From positions 124,001 through 188,000 of the forward strand of contig DATHBD010000023.1 in assembly GCA_035296325.1 (NCBI GenBank): a stretch of 64,000 bases of DNA. The letters run 5' to 3'. This document shows positions 57,183 to 64,000 of this stretch, one piece after another (the stretch's first letter is position 1; the number at the start of each line of letters is the position of its first letter). Below the pieces are notes generated by a model. The model did not search any database, was not told where the DNA came from, and worked only from the letters and a program-made list of their open reading frames with translations. This DNA is from DATHBD01 sp035296325. GTDB taxonomy: Bacteria > Actinomycetota > Actinomycetes > Mycobacteriales > Micromonosporaceae. The position numbers were made by a program, and so were the translations under genes.

Positions 57183-58988
57183 ATGGGTTTGTTCAACTGG
57201 GGTCGTCAGGACCCGATCAGTCCGCAGGATCCGCCGGCCGGTCAGCCGGAGTCGGCGCCTCCGCCGCCGAACACATCGGCGGACGGTGCCGCTCCAGGCC
57301 CCCGGGACGCCGCCGGCTTCGAGGCGGCTCCGGGCCAGTGGGGCGCACCCGAGCCCGGGGCGGCCCAGGACCGGTCGGACGCGGCCGAGACCGGGGCGGC
57401 AACGAGCCAGTGGGGCGCACCGGAGTCCACGGCCGCCCCGGACGGGTCGGACGCGGCGGAGCGCGGGGCCGGTCCGGACCGGTCGATGACCGCTGACGGC
57501 GGAGCCGGTCCCGGCCCGGGGGATGACCGTGGCCCGGATCGTCCGGCCGACCCGCAGGGCGAGGGTGCCGATGCCGGCTACCGGCTGGACCCGCCGGGCG
57601 AGGCGCCGACCGCACCGGTCACCGCGCACCCGTACTCCGCGCCCGCGGAGTCGCCCACCGTGTCGTACCAGGCCCCCTACGCCGCGAGCCCGTACGCCAG
57701 CCCTTACCCGAACCCGTACAGCCAGGCCGGGTACCAGCAACAGCAGGCGGGGTACCCGCAGCAAACGGGGTACCCGCAGCAGGCGGGGTACCTACAGGCG
57801 CAGTACCCCTACCAGGCTCCCGGCACGTACCGGCCGTACCCCTCACCGGGCCAGCACGGCCAGCCCGGACCGGGGTATCCGCCGGGCGCATACCCACCGG
57901 CCGGTTACCCTGGCGGCCCAGGCGCGCCCGGAGGGGCCCCGCGGCCATCCTCCGGCTCTGGTGGCCGGGTGGCGAAGGTCGCCGGGATCAGCGTGGCTGC
58001 CGTGATCCTGGCGCTGTGCTCGGGCCTCGCCGGCGGCCTGGCGGCGAACGTCTACGGCGACCAGGCACCGTCGCGGACCGTGACCCGCGCCGCCGCGCCG
58101 CAGGTCGACCGCTCCTCGGTGGCCGGCGTCGCCGAGGCCATACTGCCCAGCGTGGTCGACATCTCCACCGGCCAGGGCGAGGGGTCCGGCGTGGTCCTCA
58201 GCAGCGACGGCGCGATCATCACCAACAACCACGTGCTCGCCGGCGCCACCGGGGCCCTGCAGGTCACCTTCAGTGACGGAAAGACCGCCCGGGCGACCAT
58301 CGTCGGGACCGATCCAGCCGGTGACCTCGCCGTGATCAAGGCGCAGGGTGTGTCCGGCCTGAGCGCGGCGAAGTTCGGTGACAGCAATGCCGCCCGGGTC
58401 GGTGACACCGTCCTGGCCATCGGTAGCCCTCTCGGCCTGCAGGGTTCGGTGACCCAGGGCATCGTCAGCGCGTTGCACCGCACCATCGAGGAGCCCACGG
58501 ACGCCGGCGGTGGCCGGCGATCCATCGGCGACGCGATCCAGACCGATGCCGCGATCAACCCCGGCAACTCCGGTGGTGCGCTCGTCAACACGGCCGGTGA
58601 GGTGATCGGGATCAACACCGCGATCGTGACCGCGGGGCAGGGCGCCGGCAACATCGGCGTCGGCTTCGCGATCTCCAGCAACAAGGCCAAGGCCGCGGCT
58701 GACCAACTGCTCAAGGGCGAGAAGGTCAGTCACCCGTACATGGGGATCCAGGTGACCAACGGATCAGGCGGCGCCCTGATCGCCGACGTCGTCGCCGATG
58801 GTCCCGCGGCCAAGGCCGGCCTGCAGCGCGGCGACGTCGTGACCCGGGCCGGCTCGCAGACCATCAACGACTCCAGCGGCCTGGTCGCCGCGATCCAGGC
58901 AGGCAAGGCCGGGGACCGGTTGGAGCTCACCGTGCAGCGCGGCGGTGCCGAGCAGCGGATCACCGTGACGCTCGGCGACGCCCCGTAA
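57183..58988 (+). CDS. HtrA/DegP-type serine protease with PDZ domain
   Basis: 601 residues from ATG 57183. A very long cytoplasmic N-terminus (about 260 residues) is Pro/Gly/Ala-rich with QWGAPE..DAAE and GYPQQ-like repeats; one membrane helix lies near 262-285. The outside S1C protease domain has H350 (ITNNHVLAG), D381 (AGDLAVIKA) and S463 (NPGNSGGAL), a complete triad. The C-terminal PDZ (residues about 510-600: PYMGIQVTNGSGGALIADVVADGPAAKAGLQRGDVV) regulates activity. It degrades or refolds damaged envelope proteins. Actinobacterial relatives (PepD/HtrA) are cell-envelope stress factors. It follows the FKBP gene. Confidence 0.93.
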   Translation: MGLFNWGRQDPISPQDPPAGQPESAPPPPNTSADGAAPGPRDAAGFEAAPGQWGAPEPGAAQDRSDAAETGAATSQWGAPESTAAPDGSDAAERGAGPDRSMTADGGAGPGPGDDRGPDRPADPQGEGADAGYRLDPPGEAPTAPVTAHPYSAPAESPTVSYQAPYAASPYASPYPNPYSQAGYQQQQAGYPQQTGYPQQAGYLQAQYPYQAPGTYRPYPSPGQHGQPGPGYPPGAYPPAGYPGGPGAPGGAPRPSSGSGGRVAKVAGISVAAVILALCSGLAGGLAANVYGDQAPSRTVTRAAAPQVDRSSVAGVAEAILPSVVDISTGQGEGSGVVLSSDGAIITNNHVLAGATGALQVTFSDGKTARATIVGTDPAGDLAVIKAQGVSGLSAAKFGDSNAARVGDTVLAIGSPLGLQGSVTQGIVSALHRTIEEPTDAGGGRRSIGDAIQTDAAINPGNSGGALVNTAGEVIGINTAIVTAGQGAGNIGVGFAISSNKAKAAADQLLKGEKVSHPYMGIQVTNGSGGALIADVVADGPAAKAGLQRGDVVTRAGSQTINDSSGLVAAIQAGKAGDRLELTVQRGGAEQRITVTLGDAP

Positions 58989-59011
58989 CTCTGCCGGGAA
59001 GAAGCTGACAG

Positions 59012-59050
59012 GCCGGCTGAGCCGTCCTCCGCGAGGAGGGCTCAGCCGGC
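59012..59050. terminator. Bidirectional terminator after the htrA-like gene
   Basis: 12-bp stem (GCCGGCTGAGCC and GGCTCAGCCGGC) around an inner CCTCC-GCGA-GGAGG hairpin. GAAGC and GCTTC on the flanks extend it. It overlaps the last codons of the convergent beta-galactosidase gene. Confidence 0.85.
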
Positions 59051-61102
59051 TGAGGCTTCTTCGCGGAGGACCGCGACGCCGCGGGCGGGAACCGCCACGA
59101 CACCGTCCACCGCCTTGGCGGTGAGCAGTTCCGTGCCGGAACCGGCCAGTTCCACGTCGTCGCCGGTGTGGTTGACCAGGAACAGGTACGACGTGCCGTC
59201 CGCCTGCCGCCGGCGTACCGCCTCCACGCCCACGCCGACCTCCACGGTCGGGGCGACGCCGGCCGCGGACGTGATCCGCCCCAGCCAGGAGTCCAGCCCT
59301 GCGGCGTCGAACCGGGTGGTCAGGTACCACGCCTGACCGGAGCCGTAGGAGTGCCGGGTGACGGCCGGTGCGCCGGCGAGCGGCGCGTCCGGGTAGCCCT
59401 CCGGCGCCTCGTCGGCGTACCGGGCCTGCGCCGACGCCCCGTCGAGGTGGGCGAGTTCGCTCCAGACCCGGCCGGCCGTGCCGTCGTCGAGCGCGATCGT
59501 GCCACCCGCCGGTAACGGGTGGAACTCCTCCACCCACAGGCCCAGCACGTCGCGCAGCCCGCCCGGGTAGCCGCCGGGACGGACCCGGTCGTCGGCGTCC
59601 ACGATGCCGCTGAACGGCCCCATCGCCAGCGTGCCGCCGCCCTCGACGTAGGCGCGGAGCGCCGCGCATCCGGCGTCGTCGATCAGGTACAGGGCCGGGG
59701 CGAGGACCAGCCGGTACGGCGAAAGATCGCCCGTGGGGTGGGCGAAGTCGGTGGTGATCCCGGCCCGCCAGAGGGCGGCGTGCCAGGCCTTGTGGTCGTC
59801 CGGCTCCATCACGTCGACACTTGGGTGCGCGCCCTGCTGCGCTGCCCAGATGCTCTCGTAGTCGAGCAGGATGGCCACCTGCGGTCGATCGGTGCCCGAT
59901 GCACCCGCGCCGGTCACCGTGCTGCCGGCGATCTCGGCAAGGTTGGCGAGGTCCGCGCCGAGCGCCTCCACCTCGCGCCAGATCTTGGTGTTCGTGCCGG
60001 CGTGCGGCAGCATCCCGGAGTGGAACTTCTCCGCGCCGGCGATGGATGCGCGCCACTGGAAGAAGAGCGCGCCGTCACTGCCGCGGGCCACGTGCGTGAG
60101 CGAGTTGCGGCGCATCTGACCGGGCGCCTTGGCGAGGTTGCGCGGCTGCCAGTTGACGTTGCTGGTGGAGTGCTCCATCAACAGCCAGGGCCGACCGCCG
60201 GCGAGGGACCGGGTGAGGTCGGCGGAGAAGGCCAGGTCGATGTGGGCCTCGGGATCGGCGTTGATCAGGTAGTCGTCGTTGGAGATCAGATCCTGCTCGC
60301 GGGCCCAGGCCCAGTAGTCGAGGTCGAAGAAGCGCGTGTTGGCCATGAAGTTCGTGGTGACCGGCATGCCGGGGGAGAGCCGGTGCAGTACGTCGCGTTC
60401 GGCCCGGAAGCAGTCCAGCAACTCGTCGGAGGTGAACCGGCGGAAGTCCAGGTGCTGCGTCGGGTTCGGCAGGCTCGGGGTGGCCCGGGGCGGCTGGACC
60501 TGCGCCCAGTCGGTATAGCGCTGGGACCAGAAGGCGGTGCCCCACGCGGCGTTGAGGGCGCCGATGTCGTCGGCGTAGCGCCGGCGCAGCCAGCCCCGGA
60601 ACGCCTCCGCGGAGACGTCGCACCAGCACCGGGCGACATGACAGCCGTACTCGTTGTTCACGTGCCACAGGGTCAGCGCGGGGTGGTCGGCGTACCGGGT
60701 CGCGAGCTGCTCGGCCATCCGCACGGCGGCCGCCCGGTACTCGGGCGAACTCGGACAGTACGCCTGCCGGCTGCCGTAGGTGAGGCGCCGCCCGTCCGCG
60801 TCGACCGGCAGGCTCTGCGGGTAGGCGTGCGAGAACCACGGGGGCGGCGACGCCGTCGCGGTGGCGAGGTCCACCCGGACGTCGTGCGCGTGCATCAGGT
60901 CCAGGACCCGGTCGAACCAGTCGAACTCGTACACGCCCTCGGCGGTCTCCAGGAACGCCCAGGAGAAGATCCCGACGCTGACCAGGTTGACGCCGGCCTG
61001 GCGCATCAGTCGCGCATCCTCCGCCCACACTGACTCCGGCCACTGCTCAGGGTTGTAGTCGCCGCCGTAGGCGAGGCCGTGCAGGCGTGGGAGTGAAGGC
61101 AT
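59042..61102 (-). CDS. Beta-galactosidase (GH42)
   Basis: 686 residues from ATG 61102. TIM barrel with the GH42 signature YGGDYNPEQWPESVWAEDARLM, acid/base E151 in LWHVNNEYGCH and nucleophile E310 in WLLMEHSTSNVNWQ. Cysteines near 157-161 (CHVARCWCDV) fit the zinc cluster seen in some GH42 enzymes. Trimerisation (about 395-600) and C-terminal beta domains follow, the normal length for the family. No signal peptide is present, so it hydrolyses imported galactosides such as beta-1,4-galacto-oligosaccharides of pectin side chains. No LacI-type palindrome is seen upstream, so it may be controlled separately from the rhamnose cluster. Confidence 0.92.
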   Translation of the reverse strand: MPSLPRLHGLAYGGDYNPEQWPESVWAEDARLMRQAGVNLVSVGIFSWAFLETAEGVYEFDWFDRVLDLMHAHDVRVDLATATASPPPWFSHAYPQSLPVDADGRRLTYGSRQAYCPSSPEYRAAAVRMAEQLATRYADHPALTLWHVNNEYGCHVARCWCDVSAEAFRGWLRRRYADDIGALNAAWGTAFWSQRYTDWAQVQPPRATPSLPNPTQHLDFRRFTSDELLDCFRAERDVLHRLSPGMPVTTNFMANTRFFDLDYWAWAREQDLISNDDYLINADPEAHIDLAFSADLTRSLAGGRPWLLMEHSTSNVNWQPRNLAKAPGQMRRNSLTHVARGSDGALFFQWRASIAGAEKFHSGMLPHAGTNTKIWREVEALGADLANLAEIAGSTVTGAGASGTDRPQVAILLDYESIWAAQQGAHPSVDVMEPDDHKAWHAALWRAGITTDFAHPTGDLSPYRLVLAPALYLIDDAGCAALRAYVEGGGTLAMGPFSGIVDADDRVRPGGYPGGLRDVLGLWVEEFHPLPAGGTIALDDGTAGRVWSELAHLDGASAQARYADEAPEGYPDAPLAGAPAVTRHSYGSGQAWYLTTRFDAAGLDSWLGRITSAAGVAPTVEVGVGVEAVRRRQADGTSYLFLVNHTGDDVELAGSGTELLTAKAVDGVVAVPARGVAVLREEASAG

Positions 61103-61165
61103 GGCGTACAGCCTTGAGTCTGGATCTGTGGAAGTCAACACGGGCCGTGCTGTTACAACTGGGGG

Positions 61166-62140
61166 ATGTCGACCCACGACCTGACCCGTGAGCTGCTCGT
61201 GCGCTACCTGGACACGTGGACCCCGATGGCCCTGCACCGCGCGCGGCGGGCCACCTTCGTGCAGGCGTGGGCGGCGTCGGCGGACGCCCCGGCGGCCGAG
61301 GCGGCGCTGCGTGTGTTCGGGGAGTTCGCCGACCGGATGCGGGGCCGGCGGCTCGCGATGGTGGTCGTGGCGACCGACGCCGTGGCGCTGTCCGGCCGGC
61401 TGCAGGCGGTCCAGGTGGCGCTGGGCACGCCACCCGACCTGGCGGTGCACCCGGTGCCGGGGCCCGGTGCCGCGCTGCTGCCGGCCGCGCTGGCCGCCGC
61501 CGGTGCCGCCGGCGCGCCGCTGCTGGTCTACCTCGACACGGTCGACGGCCGGGCGGACGAGACGGCGGACGACACGGCAAACCGCACCGGGCACCGGACG
61601 CCGTTCGACGCCGTCGCAGTCGGCCGTCCGGCGGAGTTGCTGCTGCTCAGCGCCGACCGGGACTGGCCGGAGCACCGGCGGGCGTTGCACGCCGCCGGCT
61701 TCGAGCTGACCGCCGGCGTCCACCTGGTCGGCGAGGACGGCACCGAGCGGCTGCTCGCCTTCGCCACGGGGTCGATGAAGAGCCTGGAAGCGTTCAAGAA
61801 CGCCTTGTGGGCGGTGGACGAGTACGCCGGGGTGCGCTACCGCGACCCGAGCGACCCCGAGGGTCACCTGCTGGACGTCTCGCTGAGCCCGCACCCCGGG
61901 CCGCTGCGCCGGGAGCTGCTCAGCCACCTCGGGGCGGCGGGCGGGTGTTCGGTCACCGACCTGCGCCGGTTCACCCTCACCGAGACGGTGTACCGGGCCT
62001 CGGACACGCTCGGCGCGCTGAGCGCCCTCCTTGCCGCAGGTACGGTGATGCGCCGGCCGGAGCGCGGGCGCCTGGCCGGGGACGTGGTCATTACGGCCAC
62101 CGGGTCGGCCGGGTCCAGGAGCCGGGACACCACGACGTGA
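61166..62140 (+). CDS. Hypothetical protein (324 aa)
   Basis: Not a family I recognise. ATG 61166 follows a GGGGG run. Residues 10-75 are helical (ELLVRYLDTWTPMALHRARRATFVQAWAAS) and lead into Ala-rich alternating strands and helices (MVVVATDAVALSGRLQAV, PGPGAALLPAALAAAG, LLVYLDTVD), then a charged insert (residues about 130-145) and FDAVAVGRPAELLLLSADRD. The C-terminal 90 residues resemble a winged helix (RELLSHLGAAGGCSVTDLRRFTLTETVYRASDTLGALSALLAAGTV). Some features recall methyltransferase-like Rossmann folds paired with a DNA-binding tail, but no SAM motif is clear. It stands between divergent GH42 and downstream DUF4032 genes. Confidence 0.5.
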   Translation: MSTHDLTRELLVRYLDTWTPMALHRARRATFVQAWAASADAPAAEAALRVFGEFADRMRGRRLAMVVVATDAVALSGRLQAVQVALGTPPDLAVHPVPGPGAALLPAALAAAGAAGAPLLVYLDTVDGRADETADDTANRTGHRTPFDAVAVGRPAELLLLSADRDWPEHRRALHAAGFELTAGVHLVGEDGTERLLAFATGSMKSLEAFKNALWAVDEYAGVRYRDPSDPEGHLLDVSLSPHPGPLRRELLSHLGAAGGCSVTDLRRFTLTETVYRASDTLGALSALLAAGTVMRRPERGRLAGDVVITATGSAGSRSRDTTT

Positions 62141-62301
62141 CGATCTGTGAGGGCGCGCCAAATTCATCGGGTCACCGCCGTGCGGGACGTGTCCACGCGG
62201 TGCGGGACAGCGACCGGATCACCCCAACGACTGGCGACACCGCAGCGCGGGCTGGATAGTGGGCACATGCACGCCCGGATGGTGACGAAGGCGACCGTTC
62301 G

Positions 62302-63624
62302 ATGACCCGACCCGGTCCGGGCGCCCGACTCGACCTTCGACTGCGTGACGCCTTACCGGGCCTGCTCGGACTGCCGTGGCTGGAGCCCCTCGCCGACTGG
62401 GACGCGACCGAGGTGCCGATCCGCGACATCCCGGTCGGGCCGAGCCGGCACCTGGTGAAGTTCGTCGAGACCGACGGGGCGCTGTGGGCACTCAAGGAAC
62501 TCCCGCAGCGCATCGCGGCCAAGGAGTACGGGGTCCTGCGAAACCTGGAGAGCCGGTCGCTGCCGGCGGTCCGGCCCGCCGGGTTGGTCATCCAGCCCTT
62601 CGACGACACCGCCATTCTGGTCACCCGCTACCTGGACCGGTCGTGGCAGTACCGGCGCCTGCTGATGCGGATCCCGCCGGACCAGCCGGCGCACCGCGAG
62701 CGGCTGCTCGACGCCATGGCAAGCCTGCTGGTCGACCTGCACCGCCATGGGGTGTTCTGGGGCGACTGCTCGCTGGCCAACACGCTCTTCTCCCGTGACG
62801 GCCAGGTGCTCCAGGCCTGGCTTGTGGACGCGGAGACCAGCGAGGTCCACCCGGAACTCAGCGACGGGCAGCGCCAGCACGACATCGACATCCTGGTCGA
62901 GAACGTGGCGGGCGGCCTGATCGACCTCGCCATGCGCCTCGACCAGGACCCGGAGATCTACCCGGCGCTGATCGACGAGGCGGGCAGCGTGGCCACCCGC
63001 TACCAGTCCCTGTGGGATGTGCTGCACGCCGAGCCGACCTTCTCCTACGACGACCGGTACCAGATCGAGGGGCAGATCCGGCGTCTGCACGAACTCGGGT
63101 TCGCGGTGGACGAGGTGACGCTGCGGCCCAGCGGCGACGGGGCCGAGACGCTCCGGCTCAGGGTGGCCGTCGCCGCTCGGCGGTTCCACGCCACACAGCT
63201 GCACGACCTGACCGGGATGGAGGTCGGGGAGGGCCAGGCCAGGATCCTGCTGGGTGACCTGCGTGCGTACCAGGGTCGGCTGCAGCAGCAGTTGAAGAGC
63301 GACGTGCCGGACGGCGTCGCGGCCCGGCGGTGGGCCGACGAGGTGCTGCGACCCGGCATGGTGCGCGCGCACGAGGCGGTCGGTGGGATCGGTGACCCGA
63401 TCCAGGCGTACTGCGACCTGCTCGAGGTGCGGTGGCTGCTCAGCGAGCAGGCCGGCCGGGACATCGGGGACGACGCCGCCCTCACCGCGCTGGCGCAGCA
63501 GGCGGTGCCGGCGCAGGCCGCCGCCGTGGCCGTGGTGGCGGAGGCGACCACCGGCCAACTGCCGAAAATGACCCGGGCACTGCTCGACGAGATGGGCGGC
63601 GAGGGAGACAGCGTCAGCTACTGA
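62302..63624 (+). CDS. DUF4032 protein, kinase-like (LPS-kinase/RIO fold)
   Basis: 440 residues from ATG 62302. The first about 215 residues are a protein-kinase-like fold: HLVKFVETDGALWALKELPQRIAAKEYGVLRNLE (ATP-site lysine and helix C glutamate), DTAILVTRYLDRSWQYRRLLMRIP (hinge), HRHGVFWGDCSLANTLFSRDG (catalytic loop with Asp-Asn) and WLVDAETSE (metal Asp). The second half is DUF4032 (YQIEGQIRRLHELGFAVDEVTLRP and the helical tail). Actinobacterial members are often close to LPS kinase-like or cell-wall phospho-transfer genes; the substrate is not known. It overlaps the convergent alpha-glucosidase stop codon by seven bases. Confidence 0.85.
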   Translation: MTRPGPGARLDLRLRDALPGLLGLPWLEPLADWDATEVPIRDIPVGPSRHLVKFVETDGALWALKELPQRIAAKEYGVLRNLESRSLPAVRPAGLVIQPFDDTAILVTRYLDRSWQYRRLLMRIPPDQPAHRERLLDAMASLLVDLHRHGVFWGDCSLANTLFSRDGQVLQAWLVDAETSEVHPELSDGQRQHDIDILVENVAGGLIDLAMRLDQDPEIYPALIDEAGSVATRYQSLWDVLHAEPTFSYDDRYQIEGQIRRLHELGFAVDEVTLRPSGDGAETLRLRVAVAARRFHATQLHDLTGMEVGEGQARILLGDLRAYQGRLQQQLKSDVPDGVAARRWADEVLRPGMVRAHEAVGGIGDPIQAYCDLLEVRWLLSEQAGRDIGDDAALTALAQQAVPAQAAAVAVVAEATTGQLPKMTRALLDEMGGEGDSVSY

Positions 63625-64000
63625 CCCGCGCCGTCCGCGATGTGCTCACCCAGCGCGTACCAGATCGTGGTGTCCGGCAACACGCTTCCGTCGTCGGCCA
63701 TCGGACCGCTCGCGATCAGCGCCCGTGCCAGTTCCAACTCCGGCGGCAGGGCGACCGCGGTGTCGCCGGCGTTGACCACGCAGGCGAAGTCCGGGTCGCG
63801 GCGGAACGCGACCAGGTCGGGGCCGGCGTCGAGCCAGGTCACCGTCTCCGTCGTGCCGTGGCCCAGCGCGGGCAGCGTGCGCCGCAGGTGCAGCGCGGCC
63901 CGGTACATGTTGAGCACGGAGTCCGGGTCGGCGGCCTCGTGCTCCACGGTGAACTGGGCCCACTCCGGTGGCTGGGGCAGCCACGGCGCGCCCGCCGGCC
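63618..64000 (-). CDS. GH13 alpha-glucosidase, C-terminal part (cut by window edge)
   Basis: The frame is open from base 64000 to TAG 63618-63620 and encodes about 127 residues. PAGAPWLPQPPEWAQFTVEHEA with SVLNMYRAALHLRRTLPAL is the end of the catalytic domain, and the rest (FRRDPDFACVVNAGDTAVALP, ELARALIASGP, DTTIWYAL) is the C-terminal beta domain of oligo-1,6-glucosidase/alpha-glucosidase type GH13 proteins. The catalytic Asp/Glu residues lie beyond the window. It would hydrolyse alpha-glucosidic oligosaccharides, in line with the GH65 phosphorylase elsewhere in the window. Its 3' end overlaps the DUF4032 gene by seven bases, tail to tail. Confidence 0.88.
   Translation of the reverse strand, partial: PAGAPWLPQPPEWAQFTVEHEAADPDSVLNMYRAALHLRRTLPALGHGTTETVTWLDAGPDLVAFRRDPDFACVVNAGDTAVALPPELELARALIASGPMADDGSVLPDTTIWYALGEHIADGAGQ

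Noticed and set aside
61103..62167. Extension of the beta-galactosidase frame by about 355 codons upstream
   Set aside because: The GH42 domain begins immediately after ATG 61102, and the extension is antisense to the separate gene at 61166-62140 and has no motif.
1..64000. CRISPR arrays, rRNA or tRNA genes, insertion sequences, integrases or prophage genes
   Set aside because: Looked for regularly spaced repeats, transposase or integrase motifs and tRNA-like signatures; none was seen. A covariance-model search was not possible.

Overview
The window is very GC-rich (roughly 70% or more), densely packed and uses GTG or TTG starts freely. The gene content (UBP zinc finger beside a cation/H+ antiporter, BrkB/YihY, OmpR-type two-component pair, CopD-CtaG fusion, DUF4032 kinase-like protein, sugar ABC systems without their own ATPase) points to a filamentous actinobacterium, most likely Micromonosporaceae (Micromonospora-like). 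This placement rests on gene content and is not a computed match. I saw no rRNA, tRNA, CRISPR array, insertion sequence or prophage. The window is chromosomal, accessory-rich sequence; both ends cut genes (a GT2 glycosyltransferase at base 1, a GH13 alpha-glucosidase at base 64000).

Layout. 1-2.5 kb: three translationally coupled GT2 glycosyltransferases. 3-6.4 kb: a short Cys/His-rich protein, UBP finger + antiporter, Bcr/CflA efflux pump. 6.7-11.4 kb: anchored beta-rich protein, YihY/BrkB, and a two-component system whose kinase carries a collagen-like Gly/Pro segment. 11.5-17.8 kb: a compact nitrogen-scavenging operon (FCD-GntR regulator, allophanate hydrolase, two cysteine hydrolases of which the first looks like biuret hydrolase BiuH, NCS2-type permease, DUF3225/AtzH-HpxZ-like protein). 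17.9-23.4 kb: FAD oxidoreductase, a truncated GtrA-like remnant, and a 1131-residue GGDEF / degenerate P-loop / NB-ARC / TPR protein. 23.5-26.7 kb: beta-phosphoglucomutase + GH65 disaccharide phosphorylase. 26.9-34.6 kb: two membrane/cell-wall glycosyltransferases, exonuclease III, secreted GH73-FG-GAP protein, CopD-CtaG, a doubly broken GNAT gene, cutA.

34.7-51.7 kb forms a coherent plant-cell-wall module: beta-glucuronidase (GH2), a sugar ABC transporter (binding protein + two permeases), a LacI regulator, the complete L-rhamnose pathway (rhaM, rhaI, aldolase-dehydrogenase, rhaB), and a Tat-exported protein resembling exo-rhamnogalacturonan lyases (PL26). Three near-identical 12-bp imperfect palindromes (TGAAACGATTCG, TGAAACGCTTCG, TGAATCGTTTCA) lie upstream of the transporter, the lacI gene and the rhamnose operon, and a weaker fourth lies upstream of the lyase. 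I read this as a rhamnogalacturonan-I / rhamnose regulon under the local LacI protein.

51.7-64 kb: an intergenic palindrome, an M16-like peptidase, an adenylate-kinase paralogue ending in a 17-bp tandem repeat, a DksA-type zinc finger protein, a decayed acyltransferase/SGNH gene, small membrane proteins, FKBP, HtrA-like protease, GH42 beta-galactosidase, an unknown protein, DUF4032, and the end of an alpha-glucosidase gene. Strong hairpins mark most convergent gene ends.
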